Below are positions 45,333 to 54,800 of a DNA stretch of 61,288 nucleotides, one piece after another. The stretch's first letter is position 1. Each line of letters starts with the position of its first letter. Made by a program: the position numbers and the translations under genes. The notes beneath the pieces were generated by a model. That model saw nothing but the letters and a program-made list of their open reading frames with translations. It had not been told where the DNA came from and searched no databases. The stretch covers positions 1 to 61,288 of the forward strand of contig NZ_WNKU01000023.1 in assembly GCF_009720735.1 (NCBI RefSeq). The letters run 5' to 3'. This stretch comes from Heliobacterium mobile (GTDB lineage Bacteria; Bacillota; Desulfitobacteriia; Heliobacteriales; Heliobacteriaceae).

Positions 45333-45589
45333 TCTCTTCCAACAGAAGATTTCTTTAACTATAGGACGGTCAGAGCTAAGGAAGGCCAAGGATGAGATAA
45401 GCGAAGTTACTAATCGGCGAACCGACGAGTCTGGATATGTATGGACATGAGATGAACGTGCTAATATTGCAGGACTTCTGACAAAAAGCTAAACTATCGA
45501 AGGCAACATGTTTTTAGTTTATATGTAAATTGCGAGGAGCGCTTTGGCACGAATCCGATGTAAGGTAAAGTGTTCAACAGGTGATGTAA

Positions 45590-48076
45590 TTGATAGAACT
45601 CCCCATTGATTCGGCACTGCCGTCACTCGTCGATAAGCTGCGGGATCACTCGAATGTGGTACTGGTGGCGCCGCCTGGAGCGGGAAAAACGACCCGAGTG
45701 CCACTGGCGCTACTGGAAGAACCTTGGCTTGCGGGGCGCAAGATCTTGATGCTGGAACCGCGCCGTCTGGCGGCCCGGTCGGCAGCCCGTTTTATGGCCG
45801 CTTCACTCGGAGAGTCGGTCGGGGAACGAGTGGGCTACCGGGTCCGTTTGGACAGTCGTGTCGGGCCGAAAACAGGGATCGAAGTCATCACCGAAGGCGT
45901 ACTGACCCGCATTCTACAGGCGGACCCTGCCCTGGAGGATGTGGGGCTGGTGATTTTCGACGAGTTTCATGAGCGAAGTCTCCAGGCCGATCTAGGATTG
46001 GCGCTCTGCCTTCAGTCGCAGTCGTTTCTTCGGGAAGACCTCCGACTGTTAGTCATGTCGGCTACGCTCGATACCGAACCGGTGGCCGCGCTTCTGGGAA
46101 ATGCGCCGGTGATTCAAAGCGAGGGCCGTATCTATCCTGTGGAGACTCAATACGTGGAGCGATCTCGCGACGAGAGCATCGAGCCGCTGGTGGTCCGTGC
46201 GATTCAGCAGTCCCTGCAACAAGATCCCGGGGATATTTTAGTCTTTTTACCGGGAGCAGGGGAAATCGGTCGGGTAGAAGATCGGCTGGTCGAAGTGGGT
46301 TTAGATAAACAAGTGATGATCTGCCCGCTCTACGGCAACCTTAGCCAGGACGCTCAGGACAAAGCCATTGCTCCAAGCCCGCCGGGAACGCGCAAAGTGG
46401 TGCTGGCTACATCGATTGCGGAGACAAGCCTGACGGTAGAGGGAGTTCGAGTGGTCGTCGACAGCGGGCTTATGCGAGTGCCGCGCTTTTCCCCTCGAAC
46501 TGGAATGACTCGATTGGAGACGGTGATGGTTTCCCGAGCTTCCGCTGACCAACGGCGGGGACGGGCAGGCCGGTTGGCACCGGGAAAATGCTATCGTCTG
46601 TGGACTCGCCAAGAGGATCTTCGCTTGCTTCCGCAGGGCACGCCGGAGATTTCGCAGGCCGACCTGGTCCCCCTTGCCCTCGAACTGGCTGCTTGGGGAA
46701 TCTCGGACCCCGCAGAGCTTTCTTGGCTCGATCCGCCGCCGAAGGGCGCCTTTGACCAAGCCTGCGCGCTGCTCCGGCAACTGGGTGCCCTCGGCGGTGA
46801 TGGCAAGATCACCTCCCATGGACGGCAGATGGCCGACTCGGGATTGCATCCCCGGCTGGCTCATATGATCGTGCAGGCGATTCCGCTCGGATACGGAGGA
46901 CTTGCCTGCGAACTGGCGGCTATCCTCAGTGAGCGGGATATATTTCGGGCCAGCGGAATGAATGATGGAGATATATGTCTTCGAGTGGAAGCGCTGCGTG
47001 CTGACACGGAAGACCTCTACGGAGTGGACAAGGCGGCCCTTCGGAGAGCCCGCACCGAGGCAAAGCACTGGAAGAGAGTATTCCAGATCCCTCTGAACAA
47101 CGAATCCAGCGAGATTAGCGCGAGTGGACTTCTGCTGGCCTTTGCCTACCCTGACCGGATCGCCCAAGGACGGGGCGGTGGTCGGTATCTGCTTCGCAAC
47201 GGGCGCGGTGCAGCCTTGGCGAAGGATCAACCCCTGGCAGAGGAACCGTACCTCGTAGCTGTGGAACTGGATGATCAGGGCGCAGAGGGCCGCATATTCC
47301 TGGCAGCGCCGGTTGAACTGTCTAATCTGATGGGTTGCTTCAGAGAACAAGTCGAAATAGAATCGGTGGTCGCCTGGGACAGGTCGGCACAAGCGGTGCG
47401 GGCACGAAAACGCGAACGGCTCGGTTCGCTCATCCTAAAAGAAGTAAATATGACTGATGCCAATCCGGAAGCAACGGTGGCGGCGCTTCTCGATGGGATC
47501 CTTGAAGAAGGCCTTGAAATTTTACCGTGGACGAAAGCGGCTCGCCAGTTTCAGTACCGCTTGCAATTTATGCACCGGCAAAATCCAACCTGGCCTGATA
47601 TGTCTGAGAGTGTGCTGAAAGATCGTCTTTTCGAGTGGCTTGGTCCGCACTTATACGGGCTACGAAGCCGGGAAGACTTGCAATCGCTGAACCTTGTGCC
47701 CATTTTTGAAGCGATGCTTTCGTGGGAGCAGCGCCGGGAACTGGATGAGAGCGCTCCCACTCATATGCATGTGCCCAGCGGCCAGCGAATTCCCATCGAC
47801 TATAGCGTTCCCGAGTCGCCAGTGTTGGCTGTCCGGCTGCAAGAAATGTTCGGGTTGGCCGAAACTCCGATGATCTGCCGGGGACGGGTTCCCCTGACCC
47901 TGCACTTGCTCTCGCCAGCCCATCGCCCGGTTCAGGTGACCCGCGATCTGGCTAACTTCTGGCGGGAGACCTATTTTGAGGTGCGCAAGGACTTAAAAGG
48001 ACGTTATCCAAAACATTATTGGCCCGATGATCCCTGGAATGCGATCCCGACGAACCGGGTTCGGCCACGGGGGTAG
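45590..48076 (+). CDS. hrpB: ATP-dependent helicase HrpB
   Basis: An 828-residue DEAH/RHA-type helicase. Motif I is APPGAGKTTRVP, motif II is IFDEFHER, and SATLDTEPV and QRRGRAGRL are further helicase motifs. The HA2 region and the HrpB-specific C-terminal domain (DLANFWRETYFEVRKDLKGR, ending YPKHYWPDDPWNA) follow. The DEFH variant and this C-terminus identify HrpB rather than HrpA. It starts at TTG 45590 with AGGTGAT 6 bases upstream. It appears to be a chromosomal single gene flanking the CIS region, ending in a terminator before the Wadjet operon. Confidence 0.95.
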   Translation: MIELPIDSALPSLVDKLRDHSNVVLVAPPGAGKTTRVPLALLEEPWLAGRKILMLEPRRLAARSAARFMAASLGESVGERVGYRVRLDSRVGPKTGIEVITEGVLTRILQADPALEDVGLVIFDEFHERSLQADLGLALCLQSQSFLREDLRLLVMSATLDTEPVAALLGNAPVIQSEGRIYPVETQYVERSRDESIEPLVVRAIQQSLQQDPGDILVFLPGAGEIGRVEDRLVEVGLDKQVMICPLYGNLSQDAQDKAIAPSPPGTRKVVLATSIAETSLTVEGVRVVVDSGLMRVPRFSPRTGMTRLETVMVSRASADQRRGRAGRLAPGKCYRLWTRQEDLRLLPQGTPEISQADLVPLALELAAWGISDPAELSWLDPPPKGAFDQACALLRQLGALGGDGKITSHGRQMADSGLHPRLAHMIVQAIPLGYGGLACELAAILSERDIFRASGMNDGDICLRVEALRADTEDLYGVDKAALRRARTEAKHWKRVFQIPLNNESSEISASGLLLAFAYPDRIAQGRGGGRYLLRNGRGAALAKDQPLAEEPYLVAVELDDQGAEGRIFLAAPVELSNLMGCFREQVEIESVVAWDRSAQAVRARKRERLGSLILKEVNMTDANPEATVAALLDGILEEGLEILPWTKAARQFQYRLQFMHRQNPTWPDMSESVLKDRLFEWLGPHLYGLRSREDLQSLNLVPIFEAMLSWEQRRELDESAPTHMHVPSGQRIPIDYSVPESPVLAVRLQEMFGLAETPMICRGRVPLTLHLLSPAHRPVQVTRDLANFWRETYFEVRKDLKGRYPKHYWPDDPWNAIPTNRVRPRG

Positions 48077-48105
48077 GGATATAGGGATTGCACAATTGTT
48101 TAATT

Positions 48106-48139
48106 ACGCTTATGGCATCGGCATAGGCGTTTTTCTTTT
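48106..48139 (+). terminator. Terminator after hrpB
   Basis: ACGCTTATG pairs with CATAGGCGT over 9 bp (one G-U) around an 7-base loop, followed by TTTTCTTTT. Confidence 0.85.
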
Positions 48140-48307
48140 GGTGTAGGCAAATAAGGGAAATATCTTAGCTTACAGTTTTGTCCATAAAGGAATATGTACA
48201 TAGCTATAGAAAAATAGAAGAGTTGGATTGAATAATCCGTCGATTTATCGAGATTTAATGAGGAATGACGACCTTAATTACAACCAACGGAGTTTTGCTG
48301 TCGACCA

Positions 48308-49567
48308 ATGGAGATTTACTCTCAGCAATGTGAAATGGCTTGGAAATTACTTGGAGAACAATCAACTAATGGGGATCTGCTGATGAATGATGACATTCTC
48401 AATCCTATTTTACAAACGATTAAAAACCACAAATTAAAGACGATGGAACTCTCTCTTTTGCAGGATACCATGCCTGGAAACACCGATTATCGAAGCTTTG
48501 CGTCAATCATCAACAAACTCATCGATGACGGGATTTTAACACCGATCAAAGCAAAAGGGACGAATCGGAAAACTCCGCCACTGCCCAACAAGTTCACTAT
48601 CGGGCACGGAAGAGTTCACGAAGAACACTATCAGAGGCTCAAACGTGCCCGGTTGCGGTTTCACTCGTTGATTGACTTATCAAGTTATTACCGACTGAGC
48701 CCCACTGTTTGGGAAAAGGATCAGGATTCACTGACCAAGCTAGACACCTACCTGCAGAGGCAGGGCCTACCGCAAAAAGCCGCTTCCCTACAGGAACGTT
48801 CCTATGAAATTTTTGATCATGAGAAATGGTTGGAAAGCAAAGAAGGGACCGATTTCTTAGCCCGAGTCGGCCTGTCTCTTGAAAGGCTCTCGGTCGTTCC
48901 CGTCCCCGATCCCTGCATGTTTGCGATTCAATCCGAATTGTATAAAGATCCCCAGCGCCTATGTCATGAACATTTGATTGTTGAAAATAAAACGCCCTAC
49001 CATGTGCTCATGCCGTTGATGAATCAGCAACGCGTCTTCACGATGCTGATTTATGGACAAGGTAAGGCGATCATATCGACCCTGCAAGGGTTTACGACTC
49101 AGGCTGGTTTTTGTTCAGGCGGTTTCATTCAGAAACAGCCCCAAGTTGATTGCTATACCTTACTTCCCCGAAGAATACTTCCCGAAGTAACACTTTCCGA
49201 ATCAGCACTTTCTGAAAATGCTCTTTCCCATGCCGCACCATCCTGCAAACAGGACCACATCTTTCACTACTACGGCGATCTAGATCATGAAGGCATCAGC
49301 ATCTGGTACAGCTTGCAGAAGCGTTACCCTATTCGCTTGGCCATGCCTTTTTACCGCGCCTTACTGCAAAAAGAGTATGCTATCGGAAAAGAGAACCAGA
49401 GGCCGAACCCGGAAGCTTTCGCCCTTTTTTTAACGAACTTCTCCACAGAAGAACAAGCCGCGATTCAATCGATGATGGGCCAGGGGGGCTACTTGCCCCA
49501 AGAGGCCTTGTCGGCGGAAGAGACAGCGAATATATGGAGGAACCAGCATGGATCAGCGTTTGGCTGA
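48308..49567 (+). CDS. jetD: Wadjet nuclease subunit JetD (Toprim domain)
   Basis: A 419-residue protein of the DUF3322/DUF2220 type. JetD is the topoisomerase VI-like nuclease that cuts closed circular plasmid DNA after JetABC has extruded it. The Toprim catalytic residues are present: Glu in LIVENKTPYHVL and the Asp-x-Asp in YYGDLDHEGISI. The N-terminal winged-helix arm is visible as SFASIINKLIDDGILTPI. A pentapeptide-like run (LSESALSENALSHAA) interrupts the domain before the DxD motif. It is the first gene, with jetA overlapping its 3' end by 20 bases; in many Wadjet loci jetD is last. ATG 48308 is chosen, but the ribosome binding site is weak. Confidence 0.88.
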   Translation: MEIYSQQCEMAWKLLGEQSTNGDLLMNDDILNPILQTIKNHKLKTMELSLLQDTMPGNTDYRSFASIINKLIDDGILTPIKAKGTNRKTPPLPNKFTIGHGRVHEEHYQRLKRARLRFHSLIDLSSYYRLSPTVWEKDQDSLTKLDTYLQRQGLPQKAASLQERSYEIFDHEKWLESKEGTDFLARVGLSLERLSVVPVPDPCMFAIQSELYKDPQRLCHEHLIVENKTPYHVLMPLMNQQRVFTMLIYGQGKAIISTLQGFTTQAGFCSGGFIQKQPQVDCYTLLPRRILPEVTLSESALSENALSHAAPSCKQDHIFHYYGDLDHEGISIWYSLQKRYPIRLAMPFYRALLQKEYAIGKENQRPNPEAFALFLTNFSTEEQAAIQSMMGQGGYLPQEALSAEETANIWRNQHGSAFG

Positions 49568-51062
49568 CTTGACGAGAGGCTTTCGCGAGCGCATCAACCG
49601 CCTGGCCATCTTTGATCCCCTCTACGAACTGGGACGGAAGGTCAGTCGGGACCAGCAGAATAACCCCATCGACTGGTTCAGCCTCGGCATGGTCAGCCTG
49701 CTCTTTTTCTTCGAAAGCATGCTGACGCGACGCCGGCAGACCTCGGTGAAAGATTTGGCGGCATACCTGCAGGAGATGAACCAGGAAGGTCCCATCAGCG
49801 CCGATGAAGCGGGATTTCAAAAAATCGCCCGGGAGATTATTGACGCCTTCCGAGACGCCTCGGGTAAGCGAAAAGAAAAAGTATTCTTTAACTGGGAAAC
49901 GCGCCAAGAGGAGCGGATTTATTACTCTCTCATTGAAGTGAGCGACTCCGACTTGAGCCAAAACATCCAGAATTACCGCCTGACTGAACGAGGCCTAGAA
50001 CTGATCTTTGCCACGAAAGAGTATTTCAGTGAGTTTCATCTTTCCATCAGTCAATTGGTGCTCCGGAAACAGCTCGAAAAGGGCGAGCTAAATGGTGCCT
50101 TGCGCGAAATCGATGAGATGCGGATCGCTGTGGAACAACTGCAGCGGAAAATGATTCAACTCAATCTGGAAGTGCAGCGCAACATCATCTCCCATGAGAC
50201 GCAAAAGAAATACACGGAGATCCTCGATGCCATCCATAGCCGCCTGACCCGGGAAGAGGAAGAATTCCGTGAACTCTACGGCTTTGTCTTGGAGAAAAAA
50301 CGCAAATTGGAATATGAGATGACGGCGGAGCGCGATATCCGAGCCTACAACCTGCTCATCCAGATCGCGAAAGAACTCGATGAGGTCCACCGTATGCACC
50401 GCTCCCTGTTGCATGACAGCATCACCCTCAAACGAAAGGCCTTGCATGCAGCAAAAGAATCGCTCTACCACGCCGGGCTCATCGCCTTCAACTTCAACCA
50501 GGATGTCACCTCCCGCGTCGTGACCTCACCCATGCCTGCCTTTGCCTTGGAAGGGCTGATCAAACCGCTGCTCGGGCCCTATGTGGAACGAAATTGGTCT
50601 CCCTTAGACGTGTTTGCGCCCCAGCGAACGGGGGGCGATGACGAGGGCGAATGGGAGATCCCCCATTTTGCGGAAGCGGACGACCGCACGGAAGATCCGT
50701 CCTATCTCCAACAGCAGCGGCAAAACTTTCACCGGCTCAGTCAAGAACTGCAAGCCTTTCTGGGAGAAAAAACCGAAATCCGCCTGTCTGAGTTCCTGGA
50801 ATACCTGCAGGCCGACCCAGAACGGGCTCCTTTCGTCGAAAACCGGTCGCTCTATGATTACTGGTTGCTCCTTCACCAGCGTACGCCTTTACAGATCCAT
50901 CAAGGACGCAATGAAGACGGAAAGAGCTATCTCCTCGACGACATCATCGCCGCTTTTTCCCACGTGGAAGAGATTGAAGTGCAGGAAGAACCGGAACTGC
51001 TGCAGCCCCATCCCCGCTATGAGATCCAAGAAATGATCTTACGATTGAAGGTGAACGCGTGA
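49548..51062 (+). CDS. jetA: Wadjet subunit JetA (kleisin, MukF-like)
   Basis: A 504-residue kleisin-type subunit. The N-terminal winged-helix region (NPIDWFSLGMVSLLFFFESM) is followed by a helical middle with coiled coil (about residues 180-290) and a C-terminal winged-helix region ending YEIQEMILRLKV. It resembles the DUF5716 JetA proteins I associate with type II Wadjet; the subtype is tentative. GGAGG lies 9 bases before the ATG inside jetD. It bridges the JetC heads and recruits JetB. Confidence 0.87.
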   Translation: MDQRLADLTRGFRERINRLAIFDPLYELGRKVSRDQQNNPIDWFSLGMVSLLFFFESMLTRRRQTSVKDLAAYLQEMNQEGPISADEAGFQKIAREIIDAFRDASGKRKEKVFFNWETRQEERIYYSLIEVSDSDLSQNIQNYRLTERGLELIFATKEYFSEFHLSISQLVLRKQLEKGELNGALREIDEMRIAVEQLQRKMIQLNLEVQRNIISHETQKKYTEILDAIHSRLTREEEEFRELYGFVLEKKRKLEYEMTAERDIRAYNLLIQIAKELDEVHRMHRSLLHDSITLKRKALHAAKESLYHAGLIAFNFNQDVTSRVVTSPMPAFALEGLIKPLLGPYVERNWSPLDVFAPQRTGGDDEGEWEIPHFAEADDRTEDPSYLQQQRQNFHRLSQELQAFLGEKTEIRLSEFLEYLQADPERAPFVENRSLYDYWLLLHQRTPLQIHQGRNEDGKSYLLDDIIAAFSHVEEIEVQEEPELLQPHPRYEIQEMILRLKVNA

Positions 51063-51823
51063 CGACCGTCGTTGAACATGCTCATATGGAACTGGCCTTT
51101 CGTCTATATGCACAATTGCTGCAAAAGGGGCAGTTGTCCCAAGACCAGCCGGGGTTTCGGGAATATATCGCCCAGAGTGAAGTACGCAGTTTGGTCGACA
51201 CCTTTGCCACCGAGATGGACAGCGTCGTCGTCAAGACCTCAGACCACCTCTACTTGGTGCCCAAGTCAGGCCAGTCCCCCTTCGGCATGAAAAATGCCTA
51301 CATTAAAAGAGAATATCTCGGCTACCAGGCAACCAACATCGATCTCTACATGATGTACTTTGCCATCATCGTCCTCTTCGGCGAGTTTTATGACAGCTAT
51401 GAAACGCCGGAGGCGACGCGGGACTTTTTGCCGATCGGTGAGTGGATGAGCAAGATTCGGGAGCGTCTCGATACGATCAAAGAACAAGGGGAAGAACAGC
51501 TTGCCCAGAACGAAGGCGAGACCGAGTGGAACTGGGTCGGCGTGATTCACTTCTGGGACTCCCTCGACGATCTCAAGGAGACGGCAAAGCGGCAAGATAC
51601 GAAGCAGCAGAGCCGGCTCGGCTTTTTGAAGCGGGTCATCCGCTTTCTCGACGCCCAGGACCTGGTGCAAGATCAGGGCAACGACGAACTGAAACTGACG
51701 GAAAAAGCCAAGATCATCGTCCAACGGTACTACATGGACCGGGAATACAACCGGGACCTCTTGGCCTATATGTATCAGTTCGATCAAGTGAAAGGGAATG
51801 ATCCCGATGCCGGCCATCGCTAA
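51059..51823 (+). CDS. jetB: Wadjet subunit JetB (MukE-like, DUF4194)
   Basis: A 254-residue winged-helix KITE-type protein. LYLVPKSGQSPFGMKNAYIK and SRLGFLKRVIRFLDAQDLVQ, then DELKLTEKAKIIVQRYY, match the DUF4194 family. JetB binds the kleisin JetA. It starts with GTG overlapping the jetA stop as GTGA and overlaps jetC at its end, so all subunits are translationally coupled. Confidence 0.87.
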   Translation: MTTVVEHAHMELAFRLYAQLLQKGQLSQDQPGFREYIAQSEVRSLVDTFATEMDSVVVKTSDHLYLVPKSGQSPFGMKNAYIKREYLGYQATNIDLYMMYFAIIVLFGEFYDSYETPEATRDFLPIGEWMSKIRERLDTIKEQGEEQLAQNEGETEWNWVGVIHFWDSLDDLKETAKRQDTKQQSRLGFLKRVIRFLDAQDLVQDQGNDELKLTEKAKIIVQRYYMDREYNRDLLAYMYQFDQVKGNDPDAGHR

Positions 51824-54800
51824 AATCCGCCTGACGAACGTGCAATATGAACAGGGCAACAAACGGTACACGGACCAGACCTTCCGGTTTGACGGCCATA
51901 ACGGCGCCATTCTGCTCGAAAACGGAGGAGGTAAATCGGTCCTCGTGCAGACGGCCGCCCAGGCGGTCATCCCCAATGGCATCCTGGCCGATCGCAAACT
52001 CCGTGACACCCTCGACGTGTCGGCGGCGCCGGCCCATATCGCTGTAGAGTGGATCCTCAACGACAAACCGCGACAGTACGCCCTGACCTGCGTCACTTTT
52101 TATATGGGCAAAGAGGGACTCGAATATCTGCTCTATGCCTATGACTACCCGGCAGGAGACAAGGGACAGATCGAAAACCTCCCCTTTGTGCAGAAAGACC
52201 GCTCGGGCAAACGTCCGGCCAGCCGCGAAGAGATCAAAGAATACTACCAAAGCATGTCCTACAGCCACATGAACGCCAAGACCTTCGGCACGAAAAAAGA
52301 GTACCAGGCATATCTCGAAGAAACATTTCAAATCGTCCCATCCGAGTGGGAAGCGATTCTTAAAATCAACGGTGCAGAAGGTGGCGTAGAAAAGTTCTTT
52401 GAACAGTGCGCCACGACGGGCCAACTGGTTGACCGGTTGCTCATTCCGGTGGTGGAACAGGGCATGGCTGGTAACGGCACCAAGGATTTCGCCCGGCTCT
52501 TCGATAACCACCGGCAGCATTTTCGCGAATATCTGGAACTGACCGAACAGACTAAGGAATACCAGGACGTCATCTCCCGCGTCGGTCAAGTGGTGGAACG
52601 GTACAGCCGCTTCGACCGGGAGGAGCAGGCCTATCAATCGCTGCAAGGCCGCGCCAAGGGGCTGCTTCTGCATGTCGATGAGGAACTGGCCCAGTCGGTA
52701 GAGGCCCAGGAAGAATTAGACCGAAAAGAACGGGCTCTGCAAGAGCAGGAGAAAAGGCTGCGTCAAAAAGCCCTTTCCCTAGATATCGCTCGCCTACAGC
52801 GGGAACGATCCGAGGCGGAGGAAAGGCTCTACCGCTGTGAGCAGCGGCGCGATGAAAAACAGGCAGAGCATCGCGAGAGCGCAAGCCTGCTGGAATCATT
52901 GAAACTGGCCGCGCTGTTGGAACAACTTCAAGATAAGCAAACAGACCTGAGCGCATACCAGCGCCAACTGGAGGAACTGGATCATTCGCCCGATATCGCC
53001 CATCTGCAAAGCGAACGGGCACAGGTTCTCTCCCAATTGCGCTATCACTTCGACCGGCTGGAAGAGGACTTCCGTCAGCTGCAAGATCGGGCCCAGGCGA
53101 CTTTATCGGAACTGGCCCAGGAAGAGCAGACGAAGAAAAAGGCACTCCTCGAAGCAGAGGAAAAGAGGAGAAGCCTACTCGTTCTCTGCACAGAGACTCG
53201 GACGCATATCGAGAATAAAGAGCAACAGATGCAGAAAATCGTCCAGGCTATCTTGCACGATCCGCTGCGGGAGCAAGTGGAGGAACAGCTTCCCCACTGG
53301 CAGAAACGGTCTATCGCCCTCGGTGAAGACCTCAATGGGCTCATCGCCGACATGAGACGCTGGCAGGCCGAGAGTGAAGAACTGCATCGCCAAGAAAAGC
53401 AAGTCCAGACAGAATTAACTGCCCTCCGCCAAGATCTCACCAAGTGGGAGACGGAACTGTCGACCATCGATAAACAAGCGCAGCAACTGATCGAACGGTT
53501 ACACCTTCTTTCCCCGGAAGACCGGGAGCTCAACTCTATCTACAAACGGCAGCCGACCATCCGGGCGCGCCTCCATGAAGCAAGGACCTTACTGGAAGAA
53601 GAGAAGAATCAACAGATGGAGCAGGAACGGATCCTGCTGCGGTTTTATGACCTTTACAAAGACAGCCAACTGTTCACGGCCGATCCGGGGCTCGAACGGC
53701 AGTGCCGTCGGTGGCAATCAGACATCCCCTCCTTACAACTGGGTACGGCCTTCCTGCAAATCCTTTTGGAAGAGAAGCCCCAGCTGACCTTGAGCAGACT
53801 CTATGAGCATTATCCCTTCTGGCCCATCACCCTGATCTGCGGCGCTGCCGATCTGGACAAGGTCAAGAAGCTCGTCGAAGCAGCCGCCCAGCAGTGGACT
53901 CACCCCGTGTTCATCTTGACGGAGCAAGAAGCACAGGAGCGTTGGACGACCCCCTTTGAACTGCCGGCGGTCCATGTGGCACCGGGCCAATGGCCGCAGA
54001 TCTCAGAACCGATCCCTTTTCAGGCCTGGCTGGAAGAGAGCCGTCAAAAAGCTGCCTTCGTCGTCGAGGAACGAAAAGTACTGGAAGAAAAGCTTCGCCA
54101 GTGGCATGCGCTGGCTGATGCCGTCGACCGCTTTTGGCAGGAATATGATTTTCAACAGATCTATATACCGTTAAAAGAGAAGATCAGCCAAGGTAAAGGG
54201 CGTCTGGAAGAGCTGCACAATGCCGTCGCTCAAATCGATGGTCAAAAGCAGAACTTGCAGCGCCAGTTAAAGGAAGGCGCCAGCAAGAAGATTCGCTGGG
54301 AAGCCGAACAGGCTGATGTGACGGAGCGCTACCGGAAGGGGCTTGAATGGAAGCGACTTCAAGAAGAGCGTAGCCGTTTGACCGAAAGGCTGGAAGGGCT
54401 GAGCGCCGACGAGAAAGGGGTCGCCCAAAAGGTAGACGAGCTAAAGACACAGATGGACGATCTGGAATCGAAGCAGCGTCAGCAGGAAAAGCGCACCTGG
54501 GAACTGGACGAGAAGCTAAAAGATATTCGCAACGACGTCGATAACAAGGAAAGCCAAAACAGCGCTCCCGTAAAAGCAGAGCTCTCCCTCAACCTCTTAA
54601 AAAGCCGCAAGGCCGAGTTGACCGACAAACTGCAGGGTATCCAGCAAAACCGCAAATCCTTGCAGGCGATGATCAGTAGCGCAGAAAAAGATGTGCACCG
54701 GTTGGAGCAGCAGATTCGCAGACAGCGGGAACAATTCAGCGACATCCTCCAAGGGGAAATCACCTTCCCACCGAATGGGGAAGAAGAGATTGAGCGTCTG

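Noticed and set aside
46301-47392. Minus-strand ORF of 363 residues opposite hrpB
   Set aside because: It is a shadow of the GC-rich hrpB frame, with no ribosome binding site, no recognisable motif and composition typical of reverse-complement translation.
51266-53145. Long minus-strand ORFs opposite jetB and jetC
   Set aside because: They are shadows of well-supported Wadjet genes. Their sequences show no domain and no start signals.
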